Source of the DNA: CAXMST01 sp963793415 | GTDB taxonomy: Bacteria > Actinomycetota > Thermoleophilia > Solirubrobacterales > 70-9 | DNA length: 64,000 nucleotides | NCBI GenBank assembly: GCA_963793415.1 | Contig: CAWCAC010000002.1 | Coordinates: 2,108,001-2,172,000, forward strand | Direction of reading: 5' to 3' | Shown: piece by piece, positions 1-7,750 of the stretch | Position numbering within the stretch: position 1 is the stretch's first letter | Layout: each line of letters starts with the position of its first letter | Program-made: the position numbers and the translations under genes | Notes under the pieces: generated by a model | Database searches by the model: none | The model's input: the letters and a program-made list of their open reading frames with translations, nothing else | What the model was told of the DNA's origin: nothing

Positions 1-832
1 GGTTGTAGGTGCGCCGCATCGCCTTGAGGATCCGGCTCGAGCCCGATTGCAGCGGCAGATGGATGTGCTCGCAGACGGCGTCGCACTCGGCGTGCGCGGC
101 GAGCACGTCCTCCTTCATGTCCTTCGGATGCGGGCTCGTGTACCGAATCCGGTCGATTCCATCGATCGCGTCGACGGCGCGCAGCAGCTCCGCGAACGTG
201 AGCCGCTCGGCCCCACGCAGGTCGCGGCCGTAGCTGTTCACGTTCTGACCGAGCAGGGTCACCTCGCGGACGCCGTCGGCCGCCAGCGCCTCGACCTCGG
301 CCAGCAGCTCCGGCGCCGGACGGCTGACCTCGCGGCCGCGCGTCGAAGGGACGATGCAGTACGAGCAGACGCAGTTGCAGCCCTGCGAGATCTGCAGCCA
401 GGCCTGGAACGGGCGCTGACGCTGCGACGGCAGGTGGCCGGCGAAGTCCTCGAACTCGAAGTAGCCCTGCGCGGTGAGCGAGTCGGAGGTGAGGAACTCG
501 GCCAGCTTGTGGATCTGGCCGGGGCCGAAGGCGACGTCGACGAACGGGAAGCGGTCGAAGACCTCGTCCTTGACCGACTGCGCCCAGCAGCCACCGACGC
601 CGACGATCCGCTCCGGATCCTCCGACTTGAGCCGCTTCGCCTCGCCGAGGTGGGCGATGAAGCGACTGTCGGCCGTCTCGCGGATCGAGCACGTGTTGAA
701 GAGGATCAGGTCGGCCTCGGCCCGCTCGGGCACCTCGCGGTAGCCGAGCCCGCCGAGCATCCCCTTCATCCGCTCGGAGTCGTGCTCGTTCATCTGGCAG
801 CCGAAGGTGGTCACGTGGAAGCTCTTGCTCAC
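1..832 (-). CDS. miaB: tRNA-2-methylthio-N6-dimethylallyladenosine synthase MiaB (C-terminus beyond window)
   Basis: MiaB is a radical-SAM methylthiotransferase that adds a 2-methylthio group to i6A37 of tRNAs reading UNN codons. About 277 residues are visible. The N-terminus reads VSKSFHVTTFGCQMNEHDSE, where the Cys is the first ligand of the auxiliary 4Fe-4S cluster. It is followed by FNTCSIRE and GGCWAQ, which supply the other UPF0004-domain cysteines. The radical-SAM motif CNCVCSYC and IVPSTRGRE follow at about residues 147-165. The GTG start at 832 immediately precedes the conserved first strand. The gene runs off the left edge, so the rest of the radical-SAM barrel and the TRAM domain are not seen. 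The i6A-specific form is favoured over the RimO or MtaB relatives by the TTFGCQMN and PSTRG motifs and by the recA/rny neighbourhood. Confidence 0.95.
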   Translation of the reverse strand, partial: MSKSFHVTTFGCQMNEHDSERMKGMLGGLGYREVPERAEADLILFNTCSIRETADSRFIAHLGEAKRLKSEDPERIVGVGGCWAQSVKDEVFDRFPFVDVAFGPGQIHKLAEFLTSDSLTAQGYFEFEDFAGHLPSQRQRPFQAWLQISQGCNCVCSYCIVPSTRGREVSRPAPELLAEVEALAADGVREVTLLGQNVNSYGRDLRGAERLTFAELLRAVDAIDGIDRIRYTSPHPKDMKEDVLAAHAECDAVCEHIHLPLQSGSSRILKAMRRTYN

Positions 833-951
833 GCCGAGGAGGTTAACGGCGAGGCTGAGCGCACCGCGGGCAGGACGCACAAGGCGAAGCGTGCGCCGGC
901 ACGTGAGCCGCGGAGGACGCCGCCGGCGGCGCCCTCAGACCGCCGGCGCCG

Positions 952-1674
952 TTAGCCCTGCTGGGTGACGGCTACGAGGTAGTCGACGAGCGTCTGCAGC
1001 TGCTCGGGGTCGAGCTGGTCGCCGTAGGTGGCAGGCATCGTCCCGTCCGGGAAGCCCGCGGCTACGTCGGCGCTGGGATCGACGATCGCCGTCTCGACTT
1101 CCTGCGCGTCCATCGCGGCGACGGACTCGTCGAGGTCGGGACCGACCTGACCGTTGCTCTGCGCGTCGGCGAGCACGTGGCAGCCGCCGCATCCCGTGTC
1201 GGTGAAGAGGGTCCTACCCGCCTCGGTGTCGACGGCAGCGGTCGCCCCACCGGCGCCACCGGTGCTCGACTGCGGCTCGCCGGTCGCGGAGCCGGAGTCC
1301 GGCGTCGCACCGGTGCCGGACTCGGGATCGGCGGCCTCGCCGGCCCCGGATTCGTCAAGCGACTGCTCGTTCTCCACCTCCTGCTGCTGCGACTCGGCCG
1401 CGGCCTCCTGGTTCTCGGCGCGGCGCTCGGCCTGCTCGAAGCGGGCCGTCTGCAGCGCCCCGAAGCCGGTGATGACGACGAGCACCGTGAACACGCCGAT
1501 CACGGCCTTCAGCTGCGAAGAGCTGGGGAAGTCCTTGTTCCGCATCCCGACGAAGGAGACGACGAGCGCCAGGACGACGAGCAGTCCGCCGGCGACGTAG
1601 AGAAGGTCCTTGTCGACGAAGGTCTCCTCGCTGGCGAGGACGGTGAATGCGTCTGTGAGCGAGCCGAAGGCCAT
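952..1674 (-). CDS. Membrane-anchored monohaem c-type cytochrome
   Basis: The 240-residue protein has two hydrophobic segments (about residues 23-43 and 56-76), then a charged Glu/Gln-rich stretch (77-105) and a Gly/Ser/Thr/Pro/Asp-rich linker (106-150). A small cytochrome c domain follows, with the haem-binding motif CGGCH at 162-166. Met213 in DGTMPATYG is the likely distal ligand. The domain should lie outside the membrane, tethered by the linker, and shuttle electrons between respiratory complexes. The partner is unknown because no oxidase or bc1 gene is in the window. It sits alone between miaB and rny. The ATG at 1674 has no clear ribosome-binding site. The haem motif is certain; the physiological role is inferred. 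Confidence 0.85.
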   Translation of the reverse strand: MAFGSLTDAFTVLASEETFVDKDLLYVAGGLLVVLALVVSFVGMRNKDFPSSSQLKAVIGVFTVLVVITGFGALQTARFEQAERRAENQEAAAESQQQEVENEQSLDESGAGEAADPESGTGATPDSGSATGEPQSSTGGAGGATAAVDTEAGRTLFTDTGCGGCHVLADAQSNGQVGPDLDESVAAMDAQEVETAIVDPSADVAAGFPDGTMPATYGDQLDPEQLQTLVDYLVAVTQQG

Positions 1675-1749
1675 TGCGGGCGCGATCCTACCGTTCCCGG
1701 GCAGCGGAAGCCGCGCCCACGGGCCTGCAGGGCACCGGCCGCGACCCGC

Positions 1750-3208
1750 TCAGTCGGCCCAGGCGGTGGTCCGCGTCTCGCGGATCACGGTCACCTTGAT
1801 GCGCCCCGGGAAGTCGAGCTCCTTGGCGATCGCCTGTGCGGACTTCTCGGCGATCACCGCCGCCTCCTCGTCGTCGACGGCGCCGGGATCGACCATCACC
1901 CTGACGTCGCGCCCGGCGCGCATCGCGAAGACCCGCTCGACACCGGGATGACGACCGGCAATCTCCTCGAGGTCCTTGAGCCGCGTCACGTACTCCTCGA
2001 GCGCCTCGCCCCGGGCGCCCGGCCTCGCGCCCGAGAGCGCGTCGACGATCTGCACGATCACGGCCTCGACCGTGCGCGGCGTGACCTCGTTGTGGTGGGC
2101 CTCGATCGCGTGGGCGACGGCCTCGCTCTCGCCGTGGCGGCGGGCCATCGTCGCGCCGACCTGCGCGTGCGATCCCTCGACCTCATGGCTGACGGCCTTG
2201 CCGATGTCGTGCAGACAGCGCGGCGCGCTTCGCCGTCTCGACCGACGCCCCGAGCTCGGCTGCGATCACGCCCGCGAGCTTCGAACATTCGACGAGGTGG
2301 TCGAGGACGTTCTGCCCATAGCTGGTCCGAAAGCGGAGCCGGCCGAGGACCTTGAGCAGCTCCCGGTCGATCCCGTGTACACCGGCTTCGAGCTCGGCCT
2401 TCTCGCCCTCCTCCGCGATCCGCGCCTCGACCTCCTGCTTCGACCTGCCGTAGACCTCCTCGATCGTCGCCGGCTGGATCCGCCCGTCGGCGACCAGCTT
2501 CTCGATCGTCAACCGCGCGACCTCGCGGCGGACTCCGTCGAAACTCGAGACGACGACCGCGTTCGGGGTCTCATCGATGATCACGTCGACGCCGGTGAGC
2601 GCCTCCAGCGCCCGGATGTTGCGGCCCTCGCGGCCGATGATCCGCCCCTTCATCTCCTCGCCGGGGAGCTCGATCATCCGCGTCGTGGTCTCGCTCGCAT
2701 GCGAGCCGGCGAGCCGCGACATCGCCACCGAGAGGATGTTCCGCGCCTTGCGTTCGGCGTCGCGCTTGGTCTCCTCCTCGATGTCGATCAGCGCTCGCCC
2801 GGCGCGGTGGCGGGCATCGTGTTCAACGTCGGCGATCAGCAGTTGCTTCGCCTGGTTGGCGGTCAGCCCCGAAAGCCGCTCCAGCTCCTTGCGCTGCACG
2901 GCCTTCTGCCGCTTCAGCTCCTCCACCTGCTGACCGAGATTGCGCTCACGGTCGTCGAGAGCACGCTCGCGCTTGTCGAGCTCCGCCGACTTGAGGCGCT
3001 GCTGCTGCTCGGCATGCAGGGCCCGCTCCTCGAGTCGTGCGATCTCCTCGCGCCGCGCCTGCAGCTCGTCGGCGGGCGATGGGACAGCGGCCGGGGCCTG
3101 CGCGGGGGCACCGCCGCCGACCGGCGCAGCCGGATCCGCGGCTACATCGCGATGTAGCCCCGCCTGCTCCTCCCGCGCCTGGAAGATCCGCCTGTTCCTG
3201 CGATCCAT
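1750..3208 (-). pseudogene. rny: Ribonuclease Y, interrupted by an apparent one-base insertion
   Basis: RNase Y is the endoribonuclease that starts mRNA decay in bacteria lacking RNase E. The order is a Glu/Arg/Gln-rich coiled coil, a KH domain with GRIIGREGRNIRALE, then the HD domain. The reading frame breaks inside the HD motif: after AKRAAL the sequence reads SARHRQ and stops. Removing one base (the 'a' near plus-strand 2215) restores LLHDIGKAVSHEVEGSHAQ and joins the rest of the HD domain, which is open to the stop at 1750 and contains IEAHHNEV. The cause may be a sequencing error, because rny is usually important, or a real frameshift. Of two in-frame ATGs (3214 and 3208), 3208 has GGAGG at a proper nine-base distance. 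No N-terminal membrane helix is encoded, unlike typical RNase Y. Confidence 0.88.
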
Positions 3209-3214
3209 CACCAT

Positions 3215-3576
3215 CAGCCTCCGGGTCCGGGACGCGATCCCGGTTCGATCCGCTCTGATCCGGGCACGTCGAGTGCCCCCGTCGGGCGATGTGGCGGCGA
3301 CTGCCGCTCGCTATCCGAGCGCGGCGGCCTGCGGCCACCGGCGAGTGGTCGTGGTCAGCTCCGGGGCCGTCGCTTCCTCGAGGCGGGGCGGTTGGTTGAG
3401 GACTGCGGTTTCAAAAGGGTTCTGGTTCTCGAATCTCGGAAGAGCGGGCGGTCGCTCGCACGACCACACCACCTTCGAGCAAGGGTAGTCCGGCCGCCGC
3501 CCGGGCTCAACCCTTCGGCGCCGATCCGGGCGGCGCCTTGCCTGATCAGGCGGCGACGACGATCCCGAGACCGCCG
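3215..3576. other. Spacer between rny and the HAD phosphatase gene
   Basis: This 362-base spacer lies upstream of rny and downstream of the recA-recX-HAD genes. It holds no convincing gene. A six-base inverted repeat (aagggt at 3481-3486 and accctt at 3510-3515) flanks a GC-rich centre and could be a weak terminator for the upstream genes. The stretch around 3400-3440 is less GC-rich than its surroundings and is the likeliest place for an rny promoter, but I see no good -35/-10 pair. Confidence 0.4.
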
Positions 3577-4284
3577 TCAGCGTCTCGACCACAACCACTC
3601 CAGGGTCCTCCCCCGGCTGCGTAGCCGTGACGCCTCGCCAGTCCGGTCGAGCCAGATGCCGAGCAGGCCGGCATCGCGGGCACCGCGGGCGTCGGTATCG
3701 AGCCGATCGCCGACATAGGCGACCCGCTCCGGGGGCAGACCGAGCAGGGCGCAGGCCTCGTGGAAGATCTCCGGCTCGGGCTTTGGCCTGCCGACCTCGG
3801 AGGAGGCGACGAAGGCCGGCAGCCTCGTCTCGATCCCGAGCGCCGCCAGCTTGCGACGCTGGATGCCCGCGTCCGCGTTGGTGATCACCCCGAGTGGCAG
3901 TGCCGCCGCCTCGAGCGCCTCGATCGTCTCGTGAACGTCGTCGAACAGCGACCACTGAGCCCTGTAGCCGTCGAGGAAGCGCTCGAACCACGAGTCGAGC
4001 TCCGGGTGCGGCCGCGCCGGCGCCCCGAGCCACTCGAGGATCCCGGCCGCGCGCCGGCGCCGCTGCTCCTGGCCGTCGATCTCACCGCTCAGGTAGGTCT
4101 CGTAGTGGAGCTCCTCGAGCCGCCTCCACTCGGTCAGCGCCTCGTCGTGCGTGGCGGCGTCGAGAGCGCCGCGCTCGGCCTCCAGCGCCTCCCGGAGCGA
4201 AGCGGTGCTCGCCGACTCGTGATCGAGCAGCGTCCCGTCGATGTCGAACAGGACGGCGTCGATCCTCATTGCCCGCGCGGCCAT
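3577..4284 (-). CDS. HAD-superfamily phosphatase (YjjG/Gph-like)
   Basis: A 235-residue soluble haloacid-dehalogenase-type hydrolase. Motif I is FDIDGTLLD, with nucleophile and acid/base aspartates at 13 and 15. Motif II is the Thr/Asn in VITNADAG, the motif III Lys lies in GRPKPEPEIF, and motif IV is VGDRLDTDARGA. The alpha-helical cap between motifs I and II marks subfamily IA. Such enzymes dephosphorylate small phosphometabolites such as nucleoside monophosphates or phosphoglycolate; the substrate cannot be told from sequence. The start at 4284 has TAGGAGG nine bases upstream, and the gene begins 13 bases after recX, so it is probably cotranscribed with recA-recX. The family is certain; the substrate is unknown. 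Confidence 0.85.
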   Translation of the reverse strand: MAARAMRIDAVLFDIDGTLLDHESASTASLREALEAERGALDAATHDEALTEWRRLEELHYETYLSGEIDGQEQRRRRAAGILEWLGAPARPHPELDSWFERFLDGYRAQWSLFDDVHETIEALEAAALPLGVITNADAGIQRRKLAALGIETRLPAFVASSEVGRPKPEPEIFHEACALLGLPPERVAYVGDRLDTDARGARDAGLLGIWLDRTGEASRLRSRGRTLEWLWSRR

Positions 4285-4297
4285 CCGGACATGCCTC

Positions 4298-4804
4298 CTA
4301 GGTCCCGGCCGCGGCAGCCCGGATCGCGTCGTAGGCGACTTCGTAGTCGAAGCCGCGACGGGTCAGGAAGCCGAGCGCGCGACTGCGCTCGCGATCGTCG
4401 CCGAAGCGAAGCCCGCGCTCGGTGAGCAGGCCCTGGGCACGCTCGATCAGCTCGTCGCGGTCCTCGGCCCCGCAGCACTCGTCGATCAGTCCCTGCGAGA
4501 CGCCCTTATCCGCCAGCGCCCCGGCGATCCGCTCCGGGCCCCAGCCGCCGAGCTCGCGCTTGTCGTCGCTGAAGGCCCGCGCGAAACGCCCGTCGTCGAG
4601 CGCTCCCGTGAGCACGAGCTCGCCGACCGTCTCCTCGATCTGATTCCGATCGAAGCCACGGTCGGCCAGCTTGGCCTCGATCTCGGCGATCGAGTGCTCG
4701 CGGCGGTTGAGCGCCGTCAGCGCTACCGCGAGAGGCCCGGTGCTGCCCTTCTCAGGCAGCCTTCTCCTCCTTGGGCGGCGTCTTCTCCGCGGCCGGGGCG
4801 GCAT
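4298..4804 (-). CDS. recX: RecA regulator RecX
   Basis: RecX binds RecA filaments and restrains their extension. The body is a run of three-helix repeats, starting at ALNRREHSIAEIEAKLADRG and continuing through the conserved LDDGRFARAF, ELGGWGPERI and LGFLTRRGFDYE. The start is unclear. ATGs at 4843, 4822 and 4804 all overlap the recA 3' end by more than 50 bases and would add an Arg/Pro-rich stretch that is simply the recA tail read in another frame. The coordinates use 4804. A CTG at 4759 is preceded by AAGGAGG six bases away and would give a 153-residue protein overlapping recA by only eight bases. The gene is probably translationally coupled to recA. Confidence 0.88.
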   Translation of the reverse strand: MPPRPRRRRRPRRRRLPEKGSTGPLAVALTALNRREHSIAEIEAKLADRGFDRNQIEETVGELVLTGALDDGRFARAFSDDKRELGGWGPERIAGALADKGVSQGLIDECCGAEDRDELIERAQGLLTERGLRFGDDRERSRALGFLTRRGFDYEVAYDAIRAAAAGT

Positions 4805-5912
4805 CCGGAGCGGCGGCAGCATCGGCCGCGGCGTCGATCTCATGCTCGGGGATGTAGGGGACCGGCTTCGGGCCCTTGACCCGGGTCATGTCGAGCGCCG
4901 CGTAGATCTTGTCCTCGATCTCGTCGGCGATCTCGACGTTCTCGGAGAGGAACGCCTTGACGTTGTTCTTGCCCTGGCCGAGTCGCTGCTCCCCATAGGA
5001 GAAGAACGAGCCCGACTTGGTGACGATGTCGTGCTCGACGCCGAGGTCGAGCAGGCAACTCTCGTTCGAGATGCCGACGCCGTACTCGATGTCGAACTCG
5101 GCCTGGCGGAACGGCGCCGCGACCTTGTTCTTGACGACCTTTACCCGGACCCGGTTGCCGACGGCCTCGGTGCCCTCCTTGAGGGTCTCGATCCGGCGCA
5201 GGTCGAGCCGCTGGGAGGCGTAGAACTTCATCGCCCGGCCGCCCGGCTGCGTCTCGGGGTTGCCGAAGCTGACGCCGATCTTCTCGCGGATCTGGTTCGT
5301 GAACAGACAGACCGTGTTGGCCCGGTTCAGGTTGCCGGCGAGCTTGCGCAGAGCCTGCGACATCAGCCGCGCCTGCAGGCCGACCGTCTGATCGCCCATC
5401 TGGCCCTCGAGCTCGACCCGCGGGGTCAGCGCCGCGACCGAGTCGACGGCGACGACGTCGACCGCTCCCGAGCGCACGAGCACGTCGACGATCTCGAGTG
5501 CCTGCTCGCCGTAATCCGGCTGCGAGACGAGCAGCTCGTCGGTATCGACACCGATCCGGCGCGCGTAGACGGGGTCGAGCGCGTGCTCGGCGTCGACGAA
5601 CGCGCAGACGCCGCCACGGGCCTGGGCCTGGGCGATGATGTGGTAGACAAGCGTCGTCTTACCGGAGGACTCGGGGCCGAAGATCTCGACGATGCGGCCC
5701 TTGGGCACACCACCGACGCCGAGCGCCAGATCGAGCGACAGGGCGCCCGTCGGGATCGCCTCGACGTCCATCGTCGTGTCGCTGCCGAGCTTCATCACCG
5801 AGCCGGCGCCGAATTCGCGCTCGATCTGGGTAACGGCGGCCTTGAGCGCGGCGTCCTTTGCCTTCGCGTCCTTGGATCCTGCCTCGATCGGAGTGGGCTT
5901 GCTTGCTGCCAT
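4752..5912 (-). CDS. recA: Recombinase RecA
   Basis: RecA is the ATP-dependent strand-exchange recombinase and SOS co-protease. Visible signatures are Walker A GPESSGKTT, the DAEHALDP segment, Walker B VVAVDSVAAL, the L1 loop around EGQMGDQTVGLQARLMSQAL and the L2 loop IREKIGVSFGNPETQPGG. The C-terminal domain contains KSGSFFSYGEQRLGQGKNN. The last 30 or so residues are low-complexity Ala/Pro/Glu/Lys. ATG 5912 (MAASKPTP) is preferred: GAGGTG lies about ten bases upstream, whereas the GTG and ATG at 5924 and 5921 sit on top of that site. The gene follows thpR almost immediately and overlaps recX. No obvious SOS box was recognised upstream, and the gene may be transcribed from further up. Confidence 0.98.
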   Translation of the reverse strand: MAASKPTPIEAGSKDAKAKDAALKAAVTQIEREFGAGSVMKLGSDTTMDVEAIPTGALSLDLALGVGGVPKGRIVEIFGPESSGKTTLVYHIIAQAQARGGVCAFVDAEHALDPVYARRIGVDTDELLVSQPDYGEQALEIVDVLVRSGAVDVVAVDSVAALTPRVELEGQMGDQTVGLQARLMSQALRKLAGNLNRANTVCLFTNQIREKIGVSFGNPETQPGGRAMKFYASQRLDLRRIETLKEGTEAVGNRVRVKVVKNKVAAPFRQAEFDIEYGVGISNESCLLDLGVEHDIVTKSGSFFSYGEQRLGQGKNNVKAFLSENVEIADEIEDKIYAALDMTRVKGPKPVPYIPEHEIDAAADAAAAPDAAPAAEKTPPKEEKAA

Positions 5913-5920
5913 CTTTCTCA

Positions 5921-6529
5921 TCACCTCTTCTGTCGTCCGCCTGGCTGCGGCAACTCTCGTGCGGCCAAGCGGGAGTACGAGGACCCCTCAGGCCTGATTT
6001 CTGAACGGTAAAGAGCGACCCGGACGGCACCGAACGCATGTCCGCCTCCCACGCCGACGCCGCCGAAGGGAGCCACATGCGCCACGCTGCCGGCCCCCGA
6101 GGCCCGAGCGGCCCCGCGCGAGCGCTTGAGAACGGTGACGTGGGGCCAGAACGGCCTCGCCTCGGGCTTGTAGACGCCGAGCGCAGTGAGCCGCGCCGCG
6201 AGCGTCGCCTGCAGCGCCACGACCTGCTCGCCCGCCACCTCGAGCGCCAGCATCCGCGGCGCCCGCGGCGGCAGCGGCGCCGGCTCGGGCCTGAGCACGG
6301 CCGAGACCGGCTCCGCCGGCAGCGCCGCGATCGCTGCGGCGATCGGCTCGACGTCCGCCTCCGACCGCTCGCCGACGAAGACGAGGGTCAGGTGCAGCGA
6401 CTCGGGCGGCACCCCTCGCCAGCCCGAGCTCTCGCCCGCCTGCTCGCGCTGCCAGCGGACGATCGCCTCAATCGTCTCCTCGGGCAGGTCGAGCGCGCAG
6501 AACAGCCGCAGGCTCCGGTTCGCGTCCAT
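5921..6529 (-). CDS. thpR: RNA 2',3'-cyclic phosphodiesterase (2'-5' RNA ligase family)
   Basis: A 202-residue member of the 2H phosphoesterase family. The two catalytic HxTx motifs are HLTL at residues 46-49 and HVTV at 130-133, in the usual spacing for ThpR/LigT. The family opens 2',3'-cyclic phosphates on RNA ends and was first seen as a 2'-5' RNA ligase. The C-terminal third is Gly/Ala-rich with a short basic end. The stop codon lies about eight bases before the preferred recA start, so the two genes are tightly coupled, as in several other actinobacteria where thpR/cinA/recA cluster. The ATG at 6529 opens directly onto the first beta strand. Confidence 0.9.
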   Translation of the reverse strand: MDANRSLRLFCALDLPEETIEAIVRWQREQAGESSGWRGVPPESLHLTLVFVGERSEADVEPIAAAIAALPAEPVSAVLRPEPAPLPPRAPRMLALEVAGEQVVALQATLAARLTALGVYKPEARPFWPHVTVLKRSRGAARASGAGSVAHVAPFGGVGVGGGHAFGAVRVALYRSEIRPEGSSYSRLAARELPQPGGRQKR

Positions 6530-6610
6530 GGTGCCGACGCTAGCCCGCGGATCGGCGCCGATGGGAGACGCCGAGCGCCGACACAGGACCGGAACGCGCG
6601 CGAAAGCCGC

Positions 6611-7750
6611 TCAGCGCAGGTCGGCGGCGAAGGCGATCACGTCGGCACCAAGCAGCTCCGGCTCCTCCCAAGCCGCGAAATGGCCGCCGCGTGGCATCTC
6701 CGTCCACGAGCGCAGGTCGGCGAGCACCCGCTCGGTCCAGGCGCGCGGCGGCCTCAGGATCTCGCGCGGGAAGTCGGCGACGGCCGCCGGCCCGTGCACG
6801 AGCTCGCCGGGCCGCAGGCGCCAGCGATCGCGGGCGGACGCTGCGTACAGGCGCAGGGCCGAGGTCGCTGTTCCGGTCGCCCAATAGAAGGTGAGCATGT
6901 CGCAGAGATCGCGCATCTCGAAGCGGCCAAGCAGGTCGCCGTCGCAGTCGCTCCACTCCCGGTACTTGGGCAGGAGCCAGCCAGCGAGACCGGCCGGAGA
7001 GTCGTGTAGGCCGATGCCAAGCGCGTCGGGGGCGGCCGAGTGCACGATCAGGTGGTGGCCCTCGCGCAGGCGCCAGCGCTGGGCTCGACCCGCGTAATCG
7101 ATCTCGGCATCGCTCAGCGGCGGCGCGCCGAGGTCGCCGGGGATCGGGAGCACCCCGGGCGCGTTCAAGTGCAGGCCGGCCACGCGCTCGCCGTGCAGGT
7201 GCGCGAGTGCGGCGCCGATGTGCGAGCCCCAGTCGCCGCCCTGGACGAGGTAGCGGCCGTAGCCGAGCGCCTCCATCAACTCCGCCAGCAGCGCCGCCAC
7301 CCCCTGCGCCGGCAACGGCGGGCTCGGCGTCGTCGAGAACCCGAAGCCCGGCAGGCACGGGACGACGACGTCGTGGCCGGCGTCGAGCAGCAGTGGCACG
7401 AGCGCCCGGAACTCGAGCGGCGAGCCGGGCCAGCCGTGGATCAGCAGGATTGGTAGGCCTCCTCCCGCCTCCGAGCGTGCCCGCTGGACGCAGAGCCCCC
7501 GCCAGCGCAGGCAGTCGAGCTCGCAGATCCGCTCGCTCAGGCCGCGCGGGTCGTACTCGTCCGCCCACCACTCGCAGACTCGCCGGACCAGTTCGATGTC
7601 GGCGCCCCAGGCCCAGGGGTCGGCCCCCTCCCCCGCCCTCGGCACCGGCTCAGCGGGCTCGGCCCAGCGCGTTGCGTGCAGGCGCGCCCGCATCTCCTCC
7701 AGCACCCGGGGGTCGAGACTCGGCTCGAACTCCTCGGGCGCGGCGTTCAA
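6611..7750 (-). CDS. Epoxide hydrolase (EHN-type alpha/beta hydrolase)
   Basis: A 379-residue protein with the N-terminal EHN domain (FEPSLDPRVLEEMRARLHAT and following) typical of microsomal-type epoxide hydrolases, then an alpha/beta-hydrolase fold. The oxyanion motif is HGWPGS (105-110), the nucleophile Asp173 sits in GGDWGS, and the catalytic His is in GGHFAAWEEP near the C-terminus. Such enzymes hydrolyse epoxides to diols in detoxification or catabolism; the substrate is unknown. The TTG start overlaps the cinA stop codon (TTGA), so the gene is translationally coupled to cinA even though no functional link is known. No signal peptide is present. Confidence 0.88.
   Translation of the reverse strand: MNAAPEEFEPSLDPRVLEEMRARLHATRWAEPAEPVPRAGEGADPWAWGADIELVRRVCEWWADEYDPRGLSERICELDCLRWRGLCVQRARSEAGGGLPILLIHGWPGSPLEFRALVPLLLDAGHDVVVPCLPGFGFSTTPSPPLPAQGVAALLAELMEALGYGRYLVQGGDWGSHIGAALAHLHGERVAGLHLNAPGVLPIPGDLGAPPLSDAEIDYAGRAQRWRLREGHHLIVHSAAPDALGIGLHDSPAGLAGWLLPKYREWSDCDGDLLGRFEMRDLCDMLTFYWATGTATSALRLYAASARDRWRLRPGELVHGPAAVADFPREILRPPRAWTERVLADLRSWTEMPRGGHFAAWEEPELLGADVIAFAADLR

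Noticed and set aside
4671..6011. Plus-strand open frame of 446 codons opposite recA
   Set aside because: recA is unmistakable on the other strand. Long antisense frames are expected at this GC content.
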